From NCBI RefSeq assembly GCF_000314795.2, contig NZ_KB373315.1, positions 1 to 64,000 of the forward strand: a stretch of DNA of 64,000 nucleotides. The letters run 5' to 3'. The notes under the pieces are model-generated. The model was not told the origin of the DNA. It made no database searches and saw only the letters and a program-made list of their open reading frames with translations. Positions 8,187-18,891 of this stretch are shown piece by piece. Within the stretch, counting starts at the first letter, position 1; each line of letters opens with the position of its first letter. The translations under genes were made by a program, and so were the position numbers. This DNA is from Streptococcus sp. F0442 (lineage in GTDB: Bacteria > Bacillota > Bacilli > Lactobacillales > Streptococcaceae).

Positions 8187-8949
8187 GACCCGGGGAATTG
8201 TACTGTATAATCGGGAATTTCGTGAGGAGGATAAGTTGGTCAAGATCTTCACGGAGAAGTCGGGCAAGCGGATGTTTTTTGTAAAACATGCTGGGAAATC
8301 CCGATTGAATCCCATGTTACAACCTTTGGTAACGGCAGATATGTTTCTGAAAATCAATGATGATGGGTTGAGTTATATTGATGATTTCCAAGATGTACAG
8401 GTCTATAAGAAAATCAATGCAGATCTTTTTGCTCTTTCTTATGCGACCTATGTTCTGGCACTTGCGGATGCATGTATCCAGGATAATCAAGTAGATCCGG
8501 CCTTGTTTGTGTTTTTAGAGAAGACCTTGTCTTTGATGGAAGATGGCTTGGATTACGAGGTGATAACCAATATTTTTGAGATTCAGATTCTTTCGAGGTT
8601 TGGGGTTGTCTTGAACCTGCATGAATGTTGTTTCTGTCATCGGGTTGGTCTTCCTTTTGACTATTCCTTTCGGTATAGTGGGGTCCTTTGTCCGGATCAT
8701 TATGATCGGGATGAAAGGCGAGCTCACTGGCATCCGAATGTTGTTTATTTATTGGATCAGTTCCAAGCTGTTCGATTCAGTGAGTTAGAGACAATTTCCC
8801 TACAAGAGGAGATGAAACTAGCTCTGCGTCAGGCAATCGATCAGTTGTATGAGGAGTATGTAGGGATCCATTTAAAAGCTAAAAAGTTTATCGATTCTTT
8901 GAGTGATTGGGGAGCGATTATGAAAGATTCATCTGGAGGTGAAACATGA
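8170..8949 (+). CDS. recO: DNA repair protein RecO
   Basis: RecO loads RecA onto SSB-coated single-stranded DNA with RecR. The 259-residue product has the N-terminal OB fold ([18 protein letters not shown]), a helical middle, and a Cys-containing segment, CCFCH at about 154-158 with a later CPDH, resembling the RecO zinc region. It starts inside the end of araT (17-base overlap) and ends by an ATGA overlap with plsX, indicating translational coupling. Confidence 0.93.
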   Translation: MLESIETRGIVLYNREFREEDKLVKIFTEKSGKRMFFVKHAGKSRLNPMLQPLVTADMFLKINDDGLSYIDDFQDVQVYKKINADLFALSYATYVLALADACIQDNQVDPALFVFLEKTLSLMEDGLDYEVITNIFEIQILSRFGVVLNLHECCFCHRVGLPFDYSFRYSGVLCPDHYDRDERRAHWHPNVVYLLDQFQAVRFSELETISLQEEMKLALRQAIDQLYEEYVGIHLKAKKFIDSLSDWGAIMKDSSGGET

Positions 8950-9941
8950 AAAAAATTGCAGTAGATGCAATGGGGGGCGATAATGCACCTCAAGCCTTGG
9001 TAGAAGGCGTGAATCAAGCCATTCGTGATTTTGATGATATTGAGGTTGTCTTGTATGGTGATGAGGCAAAAATCAAAAACTATTTAACAGCAACAGAGCG
9101 TGTATCGATTGTTCATACGGAAGAAAAAATCGATTCAGATGATGAGCCGACGCGTGCTATTCGTCGGAAGAAGCAAGCTTCTATGGTCTTGGCTGCCAAG
9201 GATGTGAAGGCTGGAGATGTAGATGCTATGTTGTCTGCGGGGAACACGGGCGCCTTGTTGGCGGCAGGTTTCTTTATTGTCGGTCGTATCAAAGGAGTGG
9301 AACGTCCAGGTTTGATGTCTACACTTCCAACGGTTGATGGGCGTGGTTATGATATGCTGGACTTAGGTGCCAATGCGGAAAATACACCGGAGCACTTGCA
9401 TCAGTATGCTGTGATGGGATCTTACTATGCTGAAAATGTTCGTGGGATTCAAAAACCACGCGTGGGTCTATTGAACAATGGGACAGAAGCTAGTAAAGGG
9501 GATTCTTTACGAAAGGAAACCTATCAATTATTGTCTGAGGATGAGTCGATTCATTTTGTTGGAAACGTGGAAGCGCGTGATTTGATGGATGGCGTTGCAG
9601 ATGTTGTTGTGGCAGATGGTTTCACGGGAAACGCTGTCTTGAAAACCATGGAAGGAACGGCTTTCGGAATCTTGAAGCAGTTGAAACAAGCGATTACGAC
9701 TGGAAACTGGAAGGCGAAATTAGGAGCTTTTCTGCTTAAGGACAGTTTGAAATCATTGAAGCAGACCTTAGATTTCTCAGATGTTGGAGGTGCTGTCTTG
9801 TTTGGTCTTCAGGCACCTGTTGTTAAAACGCATGGTTCGAGTGATGCAAAGGCAGTCTATAGCACGATTCGCCAAGTTCGGACTATGTTAGAGACAGATG
9901 TTGTTGGAAAATCAGTGAAGGAATTATCGAAAGAAGGGTAA
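8946..9941 (+). CDS. plsX: Phosphate acyltransferase PlsX
   Basis: PlsX makes acyl-phosphate from acyl-ACP for PlsY, the first step of phospholipid synthesis in Gram-positives. 331 residues, normal length. It begins with the family signature [10 protein letters not shown] and contains [10 protein letters not shown] and [16 protein letters not shown]. It overlaps recO by four bases and is followed after three bases by an acyl carrier protein gene, consistent with its substrate. Confidence 0.96.
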   Translation: MKKIAVDAMGGDNAPQALVEGVNQAIRDFDDIEVVLYGDEAKIKNYLTATERVSIVHTEEKIDSDDEPTRAIRRKKQASMVLAAKDVKAGDVDAMLSAGNTGALLAAGFFIVGRIKGVERPGLMSTLPTVDGRGYDMLDLGANAENTPEHLHQYAVMGSYYAENVRGIQKPRVGLLNNGTEASKGDSLRKETYQLLSEDESIHFVGNVEARDLMDGVADVVVADGFTGNAVLKTMEGTAFGILKQLKQAITTGNWKAKLGAFLLKDSLKSLKQTLDFSDVGGAVLFGLQAPVVKTHGSSDAKAVYSTIRQVRTMLETDVVGKSVKELSKEG

Positions 9942-9944
9942 TGT

Positions 9945-10193
9945 ATGAGTAAACAAAATGAAATTTTAGCGACAATTGAGGAATTTCTCAAAGACCGCAA
10001 GGGGCCAGATTTTCAAGTCTCTTTAGAATTAGACTTGAAAAAGGATTTACAGGCAGATTCAGTTGAGTTGATGGAATTTATTATCAATCTTGAGGATGAA
10101 TACCAAATTGAGATTCCAGACAAGGCTATTGATGAATTTAATACAATAGGGGATGTTGTCGACTACATCGACAAACGAATTGCTGCTCATTAA
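9945..10193 (+). CDS. Acyl carrier protein
   Basis: 82 residues, acidic, four-helix ACP fold. The 4'-phosphopantetheine attachment is Ser39 in ADSVELMEF, with Val in place of the usual Leu after the Ser. This is the second, PlsX-linked ACP of streptococci rather than the one in the fab cluster. It ends with a strong terminator. Confidence 0.9.
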   Translation: MSKQNEILATIEEFLKDRKGPDFQVSLELDLKKDLQADSVELMEFIINLEDEYQIEIPDKAIDEFNTIGDVVDYIDKRIAAH

Positions 10194-10201
10194 TGAAAAA
10201 G

Positions 10202-10238
10202 GGATCGTTCAGATATTATTCTGAGTGATCTTTTTTTC
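10202..10238 (+). terminator. Terminator of araT-recO-plsX-acp
   Basis: GATCGTTCAGA/TCTGAGTGATC stem with a six-base loop (two G-T pairs) followed by seven T. Confidence 0.9.
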
Positions 10239-10245
10239 TGTTCAT

Positions 10246-10310
10246 TTCATTCGGATTTTGACTATATTGTACGGAAATTTATTGAAAATATAATTTTTAT
10301 GTGATAGAAT
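10246..10310 (+). promoter_or_regulatory. Two PurBox-like sites and promoter of the purC operon
   Basis: ATTGTACGGAAAT (10266-10278) matches the inverted lactococcal PurBox (AWWGTTCGGWWWT) with one mismatch. A weaker copy, TTCATTCGGATTT, is at 10246-10258; the CGG cores are 20 bases apart. Downstream is the promoter TTGAAA (10282-10287)-N17-TAGAAT (10305-10310). Sites upstream of -35 fit PurR acting as a PRPP-responsive activator, as in Lactococcus; that action here is inferred. Confidence 0.7.
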
Positions 10311-10343
10311 GTAGGTGATAAAATGCGAAAGGCGAACAAAATC

Positions 10344-11051
10344 ATGACCAATCAACTGATTTATACTGGGAAAGCTAAGGATATCTATACTACAGAAGAC
10401 GAACATGTGATTAAGTCGGTCTATAAGGACCAGGCCACTATGCTGAATGGGGCTCGTAAAGAAACCATTGAGGGGAAAGGTGTGCTGAATAATCAGATTT
10501 CGTCTCTTATTTTTGAAAAATTGAATGCAGCGGGGGTAGCGACGCACTTTATCGAACGTATTTCTGATACTGAACAATTGAATAAGAAGGTTAAAATTAT
10601 TCCGTTGGAGGTTGTTCTTCGTAATGTGACTGCAGGTTCTTTTTCTAAACGTTTTGGCGTTGAAGAAGGTTTGGACTTGAAAACTCCAATCGTTGAATTT
10701 TACTACAAGAACGATGAGTTGGACGACCCATTCATCAATGACGAGCATGTAAAGTTTTTGGATATTGCTAACGACGAACAAATTGCCTATATCAAGGAAG
10801 AAACACGTCGCATCAATGGATTGCTGAAAGATTGGTTTGAGCAAATTGGTCTTCGGTTGATTGATTTCAAATTGGAATTTGGTTTTGATAAGGATGGCAA
10901 GATCATCTTGGCAGACGAATTCTCACCAGATAACTGCCGCCTTTGGGATGCGGAAGGGCACCATATGGACAAGGATGTTTTCCGTAGGGACTTGGGAAGT
11001 TTGACAGATGTGTACAAGGTTGTGTTGGAGAAATTGCAGGGCTTGAAGTAA
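10344..11051 (+). CDS. purC: Phosphoribosylaminoimidazole-succinocarboxamide synthase
   Basis: SAICAR synthase, which adds aspartate to CAIR using ATP. 235 residues from ATG 10344, beginning [15 protein letters not shown], the standard PurC start. An in-frame ATG at 10323 would leave only about six bases of leader after the predicted transcription start, whereas AAAGG (10328-10332) serves ATG 10344. Motifs include [10 protein letters not shown] and [10 protein letters not shown]. First gene of the purine operon. Confidence 0.95.
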   Translation: MTNQLIYTGKAKDIYTTEDEHVIKSVYKDQATMLNGARKETIEGKGVLNNQISSLIFEKLNAAGVATHFIERISDTEQLNKKVKIIPLEVVLRNVTAGSFSKRFGVEEGLDLKTPIVEFYYKNDELDDPFINDEHVKFLDIANDEQIAYIKEETRRINGLLKDWFEQIGLRLIDFKLEFGFDKDGKIILADEFSPDNCRLWDAEGHHMDKDVFRRDLGSLTDVYKVVLEKLQGLK

Positions 11052-11119
11052 CCTGTTTGAAAGGGAAAAACTTCGTCTTTCAAGAGCATATTTGAATAGA
11101 AATAAATAAAGGAACTAAA

Positions 11120-14100
11120 ATGGATAAACGTATTTTCGTTGAGAAAAAAGCTGATTTTCGTGTGAAATCTGACTCTTTAGTAAAAGAATTACAGCATAAT
11201 CTTCAGTTGAAAACTTTGAAGGAACTTCGGATTGTTCAGGTCTACGATGTCTTTGGTTTGGCAGAGGATTTGTTTGCGCGTGCGGAAAAATATATCTTTT
11301 CTGAGCAAGTGACCGATACTGTTTTGGATGAAGCTACAATCAAGGCAGATCTTGAGAAACATGCTTTCTTTGCCATTGAAAGCTTGCCTGGTCAATTTGA
11401 CCAACGTGCAGTATCTTCGCAAGAAGCTTTGCTGTTGCTTGGTAGCTCAAATGATGTAACAGTGAATACAGCACAACTTTACTTGGTCAATAAGGATATT
11501 GATGCGAATGAGTTGGAAGCTGTTAAAAACTATCTCTTGAACCCAGTGGATTCTCGTTTCAAAGATATCACTGTTAGCATTGCGAAACAGGATTTCTCTG
11601 AGTCTGACAAGACCATTCCAAGTTTGGATTTCTTTGAAACTTATACGGCAGAAGATTTTGCACAGTATAAGGCAGAGCAAGGATTGGCAATGGAAGTGGA
11701 TGACCTTCTATTCATTCAAGATTACTTCAAGTCTAATGGTCGTGTGCCAACTGAGACTGAGCTTAAGGTGTTGGATACTTACTGGTCTGACCACTGCCGT
11801 CACACAACTTTCGAGACTGAGTTGAAGAATATCGACTTCTCAGCTTCTAAATTCCAAAAACAATTGCAAGCGACTTATGACAAGTATATTGCCATGCGTG
11901 ATGAGTTGGGACGTACAGAAAAACCTCAAACCTTGATGGATATGGCGACTATTTTTGGTCGTTATGAGCGTGCCAATGGTCGTTTGGACGACATGGAAGT
12001 GTCTGATGAAATCAATGCCTGCTCAGTTGAAATTGAGGTGGATGTCAATGGTGTCAAAGAACCATGGCTTCTCATGTTCAAAAACGAAACTCATAACCAC
12101 CCAACGGAGATTGAACCATTTGGTGGAGCGGCTACTTGTATCGGTGGTGCCATTCGTGACCCATTATCAGGGCGTTCATATGTTTACCAAGCTATGCGTA
12201 TCTCAGGTGCTGGCGATATTACAGCTCCAATTTCAGAAACTCGCGCTGGTAAATTGCCACAACAAGTGATTTCTAAAACAGCGGCTCATGGTTATTCTTC
12301 ATACGGTAACCAAATTGGTCTTGCAACAACCTATGTTCGTGAATACTTCCACCCAGGTTTCGTTGCTAAGCGTATGGAGCTAGGTGCCGTGGTCGGTGCG
12401 GCTCCTAAGGAAAATGTGGTCCGTGAAAAACCTGAAGCTGGTGATGTGATTATCTTGCTCGGTGGGAAGACTGGACGTGATGGTGTCGGTGGTGCGACAG
12501 GTTCTTCTAAAGTTCAAACGGTTGAATCTGTCGAAACAGCTGGTGCTGAGGTTCAAAAAGGGAACGCTATCGAAGAACGGAAGATTCAACGTCTTTTCCG
12601 TAATGGGGAAGTGACACGTCTGATCAAGAAATCAAATGACTTTGGTGCTGGCGGTGTCTGTGTAGCTATCGGTGAATTGGCAGATGGTCTTGAAATTGAT
12701 CTAGACAAAGTGCCATTGAAATACCAAGGCTTGAACGGTACAGAAATTGCTATCTCAGAATCTCAAGAACGGATGGCTGTAGTGGTTCGTCCAGAAGATG
12801 TAGATGCCTTCGTTGCAGCATGTAACAAAGAAAACATTGATGCTGTTGTCGTTGCGACAGTGACGGAGAAACCAAATCTTGTCATGCACTGGAATGGTGA
12901 AACAATCGTTGATTTGGAACGTCGTTTCCTTGATACAAACGGTGTACGTGTGGTAGTAGATGCTAAGGTGGTTGACAAGGATGTCAAGCTTCCAGAAGAA
13001 CGCCAAACATCTGCCGAAACTCTCGAAGTGGATACTCTTGAAGTCTTGGCTGACCTGAACCATGCTAGCCAAAAAGGGTTACAAACGATCTTTGATAGCT
13101 CAGTTGGTCGTTCAACAGTCAATCACCCACTTGGTGGTCGCTACCAAATTACACCAACGGAGGCTTCAATACAGAAATTGCCAGTCCAACATGGTGTGAC
13201 AACAACTGCTTCTGTTATGGCGCAAGGGTTCAACCCTTATGTAGCAGAATGGTCTCCATATCATGGTGCGGCTTATGCAGTTATCGAAGCAACTGCTCGT
13301 TTGGTTGCTGCTGGTGCAAACTGGTCTAAGGCTCGCTTCTCTTACCAAGAATACTTCGAGCGGATGGATAAACAAGCAGAGCGTTTTGGTCAACCAGTAG
13401 CAGCTCTTCTTGGATCCATTGAAGCGCAGATTCAACTTGGGTTGCCATCTATCGGTGGGAAAGACTCTATGTCTGGTACCTTTGAAGAATTGACAGTACC
13501 ACCAACCTTGGTTGCTTTTGGTGTCACAACTGCAGATAGTCGTAAGGTCCTTTCTCCAGAATTTAAAGCTGCTGGTGAAAATATCTATTACATCCCAGGT
13601 CAAGCTTTGGCCCAAGAAATTGATTTTGACCTTATCAAGTCTAACTTTGCTCAGTTTGAAGCTATTCAAGCAACCCACAAAGTGACAGCAGCATCAGCTG
13701 TCAAATATGGAGGTGTCCTTGAAGCTCTTGCACTTGCAACATTTGGGAACCATATCGGTGCCACTGTTCAATTAGCTGAGCTTGACAGCAGCTTGACAGC
13801 CCAATTGGGTGGATTCATCTTCACTTCACCTGAAGAGATTGCAGGTGCAGAGAAGATCGGTCAAACAGTTGGAGACTTTACAGTAGTTGTAAACGGTGTA
13901 AGGCTTGATGGACACAAACTTGACAGTGCCTTCCAAGGTAAATTGGAAGAGGTTTACCCAACAGAATTTGCACAGGCAACTGAGTTGGAAGAAGTACCTG
14001 CTGTAGCATCAGATGCTGTGATCAAAGCAAAAGAAACATTTGAAAAACCAGTGGTTTACATCCCAGTATTCCCAGGTACCAACTCAGAATATGACTCCGC

Positions 14101-14845
14101 TAAGGCCTTTGAAAAAGAAGGGGCCAAAGTCAACTTGGTACCATTTGTCACACTCAACGAAGAAGCGATTGTCAAGTCTGTTGACACCATGGTTGACAAC
14201 ATTGGAAAAGCCAACATTATCTTCTTTGCCGGTGGCTTCTCAGCTGCGGATGAACCAGATGGATCTGCTAAATTTATCGTCAATATCTTGCTTAACGAAA
14301 AAGTGCGTGCGGCTATTGATAGTTTCATCGAAGGTGGTGGTTTGATCATTGGTATCTGTAACGGATTCCAAGCTCTTGTCAAATCAGGTCTTCTTCCATA
14401 TGGTAACTTTGAAGATGCAAACAGCACAAGTCCAACCCTCTTCTACAATGATGCCAACCAACACGTGGCTAAGATGGTGGAAACAAGGATTTCCAATACC
14501 AACTCACCATGGCTTGCCGGAGTAGAAGTTGGTGACATCCATGCCATCCCAGTATCACACGGTGAAGGGAAGTTTGTCGTGACAGCTGAAGAATTTGAGG
14601 AACTCCGTGATAATGGTCAAATCTTTAGCCAATACGTTGACTTCGAAGGCAAACCAAGCATGGATTCGAAATACAATCCTAATGGATCTGTTCATGCGAT
14701 TGAAGGAATCACTAGCAAGAATGGTCAAATTATTGGGAAGATGGGACACTCAGAACGTTTCGAAGACGGTCTCTTCCAAAATATTCCAGGAAATAAAGAC
14801 CAGCATCTCTTTGCATCAGCGGTTCAATATTTTACTGGAAAATAA
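11120..14845 (+). CDS. purL: Phosphoribosylformylglycinamidine synthase, large single-chain form
   Basis: Converts FGAR to FGAM with ATP and glutamine. 1241 residues: the long fused type, with synthase domains and a C-terminal class I glutamine amidotransferase domain (about 980-1241). Markers are SDHCRHTTF, NETHNHPT, the nucleophile Cys in GICNGFQ, and a later HGEGKF region. The 68-base gap after purC has an inverted repeat TTGAAAG/CTTTCAA but no terminator. Bacillus uses three separate proteins (PurS, PurQ, PurL); streptococci use this fused one. Confidence 0.97.
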   Translation: MDKRIFVEKKADFRVKSDSLVKELQHNLQLKTLKELRIVQVYDVFGLAEDLFARAEKYIFSEQVTDTVLDEATIKADLEKHAFFAIESLPGQFDQRAVSSQEALLLLGSSNDVTVNTAQLYLVNKDIDANELEAVKNYLLNPVDSRFKDITVSIAKQDFSESDKTIPSLDFFETYTAEDFAQYKAEQGLAMEVDDLLFIQDYFKSNGRVPTETELKVLDTYWSDHCRHTTFETELKNIDFSASKFQKQLQATYDKYIAMRDELGRTEKPQTLMDMATIFGRYERANGRLDDMEVSDEINACSVEIEVDVNGVKEPWLLMFKNETHNHPTEIEPFGGAATCIGGAIRDPLSGRSYVYQAMRISGAGDITAPISETRAGKLPQQVISKTAAHGYSSYGNQIGLATTYVREYFHPGFVAKRMELGAVVGAAPKENVVREKPEAGDVIILLGGKTGRDGVGGATGSSKVQTVESVETAGAEVQKGNAIEERKIQRLFRNGEVTRLIKKSNDFGAGGVCVAIGELADGLEIDLDKVPLKYQGLNGTEIAISESQERMAVVVRPEDVDAFVAACNKENIDAVVVATVTEKPNLVMHWNGETIVDLERRFLDTNGVRVVVDAKVVDKDVKLPEERQTSAETLEVDTLEVLADLNHASQKGLQTIFDSSVGRSTVNHPLGGRYQITPTEASIQKLPVQHGVTTTASVMAQGFNPYVAEWSPYHGAAYAVIEATARLVAAGANWSKARFSYQEYFERMDKQAERFGQPVAALLGSIEAQIQLGLPSIGGKDSMSGTFEELTVPPTLVAFGVTTADSRKVLSPEFKAAGENIYYIPGQALAQEIDFDLIKSNFAQFEAIQATHKVTAASAVKYGGVLEALALATFGNHIGATVQLAELDSSLTAQLGGFIFTSPEEIAGAEKIGQTVGDFTVVVNGVRLDGHKLDSAFQGKLEEVYPTEFAQATELEEVPAVASDAVIKAKETFEKPVVYIPVFPGTNSEYDSAKAFEKEGAKVNLVPFVTLNEEAIVKSVDTMVDNIGKANIIFFAGGFSAADEPDGSAKFIVNILLNEKVRAAIDSFIEGGGLIIGICNGFQALVKSGLLPYGNFEDANSTSPTLFYNDANQHVAKMVETRISNTNSPWLAGVEVGDIHAIPVSHGEGKFVVTAEEFEELRDNGQIFSQYVDFEGKPSMDSKYNPNGSVHAIEGITSKNGQIIGKMGHSERFEDGLFQNIPGNKDQHLFASAVQYFTGK

Positions 14846-14857
14846 AAGGTATACAAC

Positions 14858-16297
14858 ATGACATACGAAGTAAAATCTCTTAATGAAGAGTGTGGAGTCT
14901 TTGGGATTTGGGGACATCCAGATGCTGCGAAACTCACTTATTTTGGGCTTCACAGTCTCCAACACCGGGGACAAGAGGGTGCAGGAATCCTGGCTAATGA
15001 CCAAGGGACCTTGAGACGCCATCGGGATACAGGCCTTCTTTCAGAAGTCTTTCGGAATCCTTTAAATCTAGAAAAATTGACAGGATCTTCTGCTATTGGA
15101 CATGTTCGCTATGCGACAGCGGGGGAAGCGTCTGTGGATAACATCCAACCCTTCCTCTTCCGCTTTCACGATACGCAGTTTGGTCTGGCCCATAATGGGA
15201 ATTTGACCAATGCCCAATCGCTCAAATCGGAATTAGAAAAAAATGGAGCCATCTTTAGCTCGACTTCTGACTCAGAAATTCTGGCTCACTTGATTCGTCG
15301 GAGCCACAACCCTTCCTTTATGGGGAAAATCAAGGAAGCGCTCAATACGGTCAAAGGTGGGTTTGCTTATCTGATGCTGTTTGAAGATAAGCTGATTGCA
15401 GCTCTAGACCCAAATGGCTTCCGTCCTCTTTCCATCGGGAAAATGGCAAATGGAGCCTTGGTTGTTTCTTCGGAAACCTGTGCCTTTGAGGTGATTGGGG
15501 CAGAATGGATCCGAGATGTGCATCCTGGTGAGCTCGTGATTTTTGATGAAAACGGTATTACCTATGATCGCTATACGGATGATACTCAACTAGCAATTTG
15601 TTCTATGGAGTATATCTATTTTGCTCGTCCTGATTCCAATATCCAAGGGGTCAACGTCCATACAGCTCGTAAGCGGATGGGAGCTCAGTTGGCTAGAGAA
15701 TTTAAGAACCAGGCAGATATTGTAGTGGGGGTTCCCAACTCCTCTCTTAGTGCGGCCATGGGCTTTGCGGAAGAATCCGGTCTGCCAAATGAAATGGGCT
15801 TGATCAAGAATCAGTATGTTCAACGGACCTTTATCCAACCGACTCAGGAATTGCGGGAACAAGGAGTGCGGATGAAGCTCTCTGCCGTATCTGGGGTCGT
15901 GAAAGGCAAACGGGTTGTCATGATTGACGATTCCATTGTACGGGGAACGACCTCTCGTCGGATTGTGAAATTGTTGAAAGAAGCAGGGGCTACAGAAGTC
16001 CATGTGGCAATTGCCAGCCCAGCTCTGGCTTATCCATGTTTCTATGGAATTGATATTCAGAGTCGCGAAGAGTTGATCGCAGCCAACCATACAGTAGAGG
16101 AAACCTGTGAGATTATCGGTGCGGATAGTTTGACTTATTTATCTGTTGATGGCTTGATTGATTCTATTGGCATTGATACCGATGCACCAAACGGTGGTCT
16201 TTGTGTAGCCTACTTTGATGGGAAATACCCAACCCCATTGTATGACTACGAAGAACGCTACGTAGAAAGTTTGAAAGAACATACTTCTTTCTATTAA
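14858..16297 (+). CDS. purF: Amidophosphoribosyltransferase
   Basis: First committed step of purine synthesis: PRPP plus glutamine to phosphoribosylamine. 479 residues, with an N-terminal propeptide of 11 residues ahead of catalytic Cys12 (NEECGVFG), an Ntn glutaminase domain, then a phosphoribosyltransferase domain with the PRPP motif [12 protein letters not shown]. Starts 12 bases after purL. The bases after it contain a copy of the purM start region and a palindromic insert. Confidence 0.97.
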   Translation: MTYEVKSLNEECGVFGIWGHPDAAKLTYFGLHSLQHRGQEGAGILANDQGTLRRHRDTGLLSEVFRNPLNLEKLTGSSAIGHVRYATAGEASVDNIQPFLFRFHDTQFGLAHNGNLTNAQSLKSELEKNGAIFSSTSDSEILAHLIRRSHNPSFMGKIKEALNTVKGGFAYLMLFEDKLIAALDPNGFRPLSIGKMANGALVVSSETCAFEVIGAEWIRDVHPGELVIFDENGITYDRYTDDTQLAICSMEYIYFARPDSNIQGVNVHTARKRMGAQLAREFKNQADIVVGVPNSSLSAAMGFAEESGLPNEMGLIKNQYVQRTFIQPTQELREQGVRMKLSAVSGVVKGKRVVMIDDSIVRGTTSRRIVKLLKEAGATEVHVAIASPALAYPCFYGIDIQSREELIAANHTVEETCEIIGADSLTYLSVDGLIDSIGIDTDAPNGGLCVAYFDGKYPTPLYDYEERYVESLKEHTSFY

Positions 16298-16306
16298 GAA
16301 CGGTGC

Positions 16307-16533
16307 AAAAGAAAAGGAATGAATAAAATGACGAATAAAAATGCTTATGCGCCACGTCTCACTACTGACTAAAAGCTAAAGCATTTGTCAGTAGACGCTT
16401 TGCCCTATGGGACCAAAGCTAGAGACCTGACTAGTATTTTTAGATAAAAAGATGGTTTATCTAAAAATACGTCGCACTCTTTCTCAAAAAAAGAAAAGGA
16501 ATAAACAAATGACAAATAAAAATGCTTACGCGC
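16307..16533 (+). repeat. Duplicated purM leader/start flanking a palindromic insert
   Basis: Two copies of a roughly 45-base segment, at 16307-16352 and 16489-16533, share the ribosome site AAAAGGAA, the ATG and the first eight codons of purM with few differences. Between them is about 136 bases of unrelated sequence holding a perfect 15-bp stem (16434-16448 with 16456-16470, loop AAGATGG) and an ACTGAC/GTCAGT inverted repeat (around 16364-16392). The structure suggests insertion of a small palindromic element with duplication of the purM start. Confidence 0.8.
16328..16372 (+). pseudogene. Abortive copy of the purM start (14 codons)
   Basis: ATG 16328 with its own AAAAGGAA ribosome site encodes [14 protein letters not shown] and stops. 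The first eight residues equal those of PurM, after which the sequence runs into the insert. It may be translated as a short leader peptide upstream of the real purM. Confidence 0.55.
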
Positions 16534-17531
16534 AGTCCGGTGTGGATGTTGAAGCGGGTTATGAAGTTGTTGAACGGATCAAAAAACACGTAGCACGTAC
16601 AGAGCGTGCAGGTGTTATGGGAGCTCTTGGTGGTTTCGGTGGTATGTTTGAACTTTCAAAAACAGGTGTCAAAGAGCCTGTTTTGATCTCAGGGACGGAC
16701 GGTGTTGGTACCAAACTCATGCTGGCTATCAAGTACGACAAGCACGATACCATTGGTCAAGACTGTGTAGCTATGTGTGTCAATGATATCATTGCTGCAG
16801 GTGCAGAGCCCCTCTACTTCCTAGACTATGTGGCGACTGGGAAAAATGAACCAGCTAAGCTAGAACAAGTGGTTGCTGGTGTTGCAGAAGGGTGTGTGCA
16901 AGCAGGCGCAGCCCTCATCGGTGGTGAAACGGCTGAAATGCCTGGTATGTATGGCGAAGACGACTATGACTTGGCTGGTTTCGCAGTCGGTGTGGCTGAA
17001 AAATCTCAAATCATCGACGGTTCAAAAGTAGCAGAGGGAGACGTCCTTCTCGGACTTGCTTCAAGCGGTATCCACTCAAATGGCTACTCCCTTGTTCGTC
17101 GTGTCTTTGCGGATTATACAGGTGAAGAAGTTCTCCCAGAGTTGGAAGGTAAAAAACTCAAGGAAGTCCTTTTGGAACCAACTCGTATCTACGTCAAAGC
17201 TGTTTTGCCTCTTATCAAAGAAGAATTGATCAACGGGATTGCCCACATCACAGGTGGTGGTTTCATCGAAAATGTCCCACGGATGTTCTCAGATGACTTG
17301 GCTGCTGAAATTGACGAAAGCAAGGTTCCAGTTCTTCCAATTTTCAAAGCCCTTGAAAAATATGGACAAATCAAACACGAAGAAATGTTTGAAATCTTCA
17401 ACATGGGTGTAGGGCTTATGCTTGCAGTGAAACCAGAAAATGCGGAACGTGTCGAAGAACTTCTTGACGAACCTGTTTATGAAATCGGTCGTATTGTGAA
17501 GAAAGATGGCGCAAGTGTGGTGATTAAATAA
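16509..17531 (+). CDS. purM: Phosphoribosylformylglycinamidine cyclo-ligase (AIR synthetase)
   Basis: Closes the imidazole ring of FGAM to AIR. 340 residues from ATG 16509 ([17 protein letters not shown]), normal length. Upstream in-frame codons from 16452 belong to the inserted hairpin and should not be included. Motifs include [19 protein letters not shown] and [17 protein letters not shown] precedes the start. Its TAA overlaps the ATG of purN by one base. Confidence 0.96.
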   Translation: MTNKNAYAQSGVDVEAGYEVVERIKKHVARTERAGVMGALGGFGGMFELSKTGVKEPVLISGTDGVGTKLMLAIKYDKHDTIGQDCVAMCVNDIIAAGAEPLYFLDYVATGKNEPAKLEQVVAGVAEGCVQAGAALIGGETAEMPGMYGEDDYDLAGFAVGVAEKSQIIDGSKVAEGDVLLGLASSGIHSNGYSLVRRVFADYTGEEVLPELEGKKLKEVLLEPTRIYVKAVLPLIKEELINGIAHITGGGFIENVPRMFSDDLAAEIDESKVPVLPIFKALEKYGQIKHEEMFEIFNMGVGLMLAVKPENAERVEELLDEPVYEIGRIVKKDGASVVIK

Positions 17532-18085
17532 TGGCTAAAAAGATTGCTGTTTTTGCCTCTGGCAACGGCTCAAACTTTCAGGTGATTGCGGAACAATTTC
17601 CAGTAGAATTTGTCTTTTCAGATTACCGGAATGCCTATGTCTTAGAACGTGCCGAAAAGCTTGGTGTTTTAACCTATGCCTTTGAACTCAAGGAATTTGA
17701 CAATAAAGCAGCTTACGAAGAAGCTATCGTCAAACTTTTGGGTGAGCACCAAATTGACCTAGTATGTTTGGCGGGTTATATGAAAATCGTTGGCCCAACC
17801 TTGCTAGCGGCCTATGAAGGCCGTATCATCAATATTCATCCGGCTTATCTTCCAGAATTTCCAGGTGCTCATGGCATTGAGGATGCTTGGAAAGCAGGTG
17901 TTGCTGAGAGCGGCGTGACCATTCACTGGGTGGATTCTGGTGTGGATACCGGTAAGGTTATCAAACAAGTCCGTGTGCCGCGCCTTGAGGGGGATACCCT
18001 TGAAACTTTCGAAACCCGCATCCACGAAACAGAGTACAAGCTGTATCCAGAAGTGTTGGAACTTTTGGAAGTGGAGAGAAGGTAA
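17531..18085 (+). CDS. purN: Phosphoribosylglycinamide formyltransferase
   Basis: Transfers formyl from 10-formyl-THF to GAR. 184 residues with the start FASGNGSNF, the catalytic region NIHPAYLPEFPG (Asn-His pair) and the downstream Asp region (HWVDSGVDTG). It is coupled to purM by a one-base stop/start overlap. Confidence 0.95.
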   Translation: MAKKIAVFASGNGSNFQVIAEQFPVEFVFSDYRNAYVLERAEKLGVLTYAFELKEFDNKAAYEEAIVKLLGEHQIDLVCLAGYMKIVGPTLLAAYEGRIINIHPAYLPEFPGAHGIEDAWKAGVAESGVTIHWVDSGVDTGKVIKQVRVPRLEGDTLETFETRIHETEYKLYPEVLELLEVERR

Positions 18086-18142
18086 GAAGGAAATTAGAGA
18101 TGATTTATGCCAGGTCTCAAAGCATCGGTTAAGGAGAAGTTT

Positions 18143-18850
18143 ATGGGTTTATTTGATTTTTTTAAGAAGAAATCTTCTGATGAAGAGAAGCCGACTGAAG
18201 ATGAAGACAAGATTGTTGTGAAATCCGAAGAAACAGATGATAGCGCTCCAGGATGGGATGCGATTGATGCAGAGTTTAATCGTTTATACCCTGATCAGCC
18301 CAATCCTCGTCATTATGGGACAGTCATCAAGTATATGTTAGGCGGACCAGATCCGCTAGATGGTATCAGTGTTTATGATGCAGGAGAGTTTTGGCATTTT
18401 GTTAGCTATGGCTTGTCAGAATTATATACAAAAGAATGTGAAGATCCTGAATATAGTGGTTATGGGATTGAATTGACTTTTAAGTTAAAGAAATCAATTA
18501 ATGATGAAGAAGAGATTAAAAATGGCTGTGGTTTGTTGCAGTATGTAGCAAAATATATTTTTCAAACAGGTAAAGTGGTCTTACCCGAAGAATATATTTA
18601 TACCAAGCAAACAGTAGGAATTGATGCCCAGCAGAAATCGAATCTGACAGGATTTTTGACTGCTGCTGATGATTTAGCTAATACCATAGATACTCCGCAT
18701 GGGAAAGTGGAATTTTTAACCCTGATAGGTGCAACAGATGCCGAATTACGAAGTGTTTATGAAAGTGATACAAGTAAGCTTGAGGTCAGAAAATTGTTAC
18801 AAGAACTTGGGGACCAGCTTACGGATTATCATCGTCAGTCTCTAGTTTAG
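18143..18850 (+). CDS. SUFU (suppressor of fused)-domain protein inside the purine operon
   Basis: 235 residues from ATG 18143, which has AAGGAG six bases upstream; an earlier in-frame start at 18107 lacks one. An N-terminal [10 protein letters not shown] and an acidic linker precede a SUFU-like domain (about 30-230), recognised from [14 protein letters not shown] and the following [26 protein letters not shown] segment. Bacterial SUFU proteins are often immunity proteins of polymorphic toxins, though no toxin is nearby. It sits between purN and purH with no promoter seen, and its base composition is more AT-rich than the pur genes, suggesting acquisition. Function unknown. Confidence 0.75.
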   Translation: MGLFDFFKKKSSDEEKPTEDEDKIVVKSEETDDSAPGWDAIDAEFNRLYPDQPNPRHYGTVIKYMLGGPDPLDGISVYDAGEFWHFVSYGLSELYTKECEDPEYSGYGIELTFKLKKSINDEEEIKNGCGLLQYVAKYIFQTGKVVLPEEYIYTKQTVGIDAQQKSNLTGFLTAADDLANTIDTPHGKVEFLTLIGATDAELRSVYESDTSKLEVRKLLQELGDQLTDYHRQSLV

Positions 18851-18891
18851 CTGATACGAAAGTACCTCTTGATTCAAGGAAAGGAAGAAAA

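Noticed and set aside
10242..10844. 200-codon minus-strand ORF opposite purC and its promoter
   Set aside because: Runs through the PurBox/promoter region and purC, with no start signal or known domain.
16452..16508. N-terminal extension of PurM
   Set aside because: Encoded by the palindromic insert; the conserved protein starts at 16509 with its own ribosome site.
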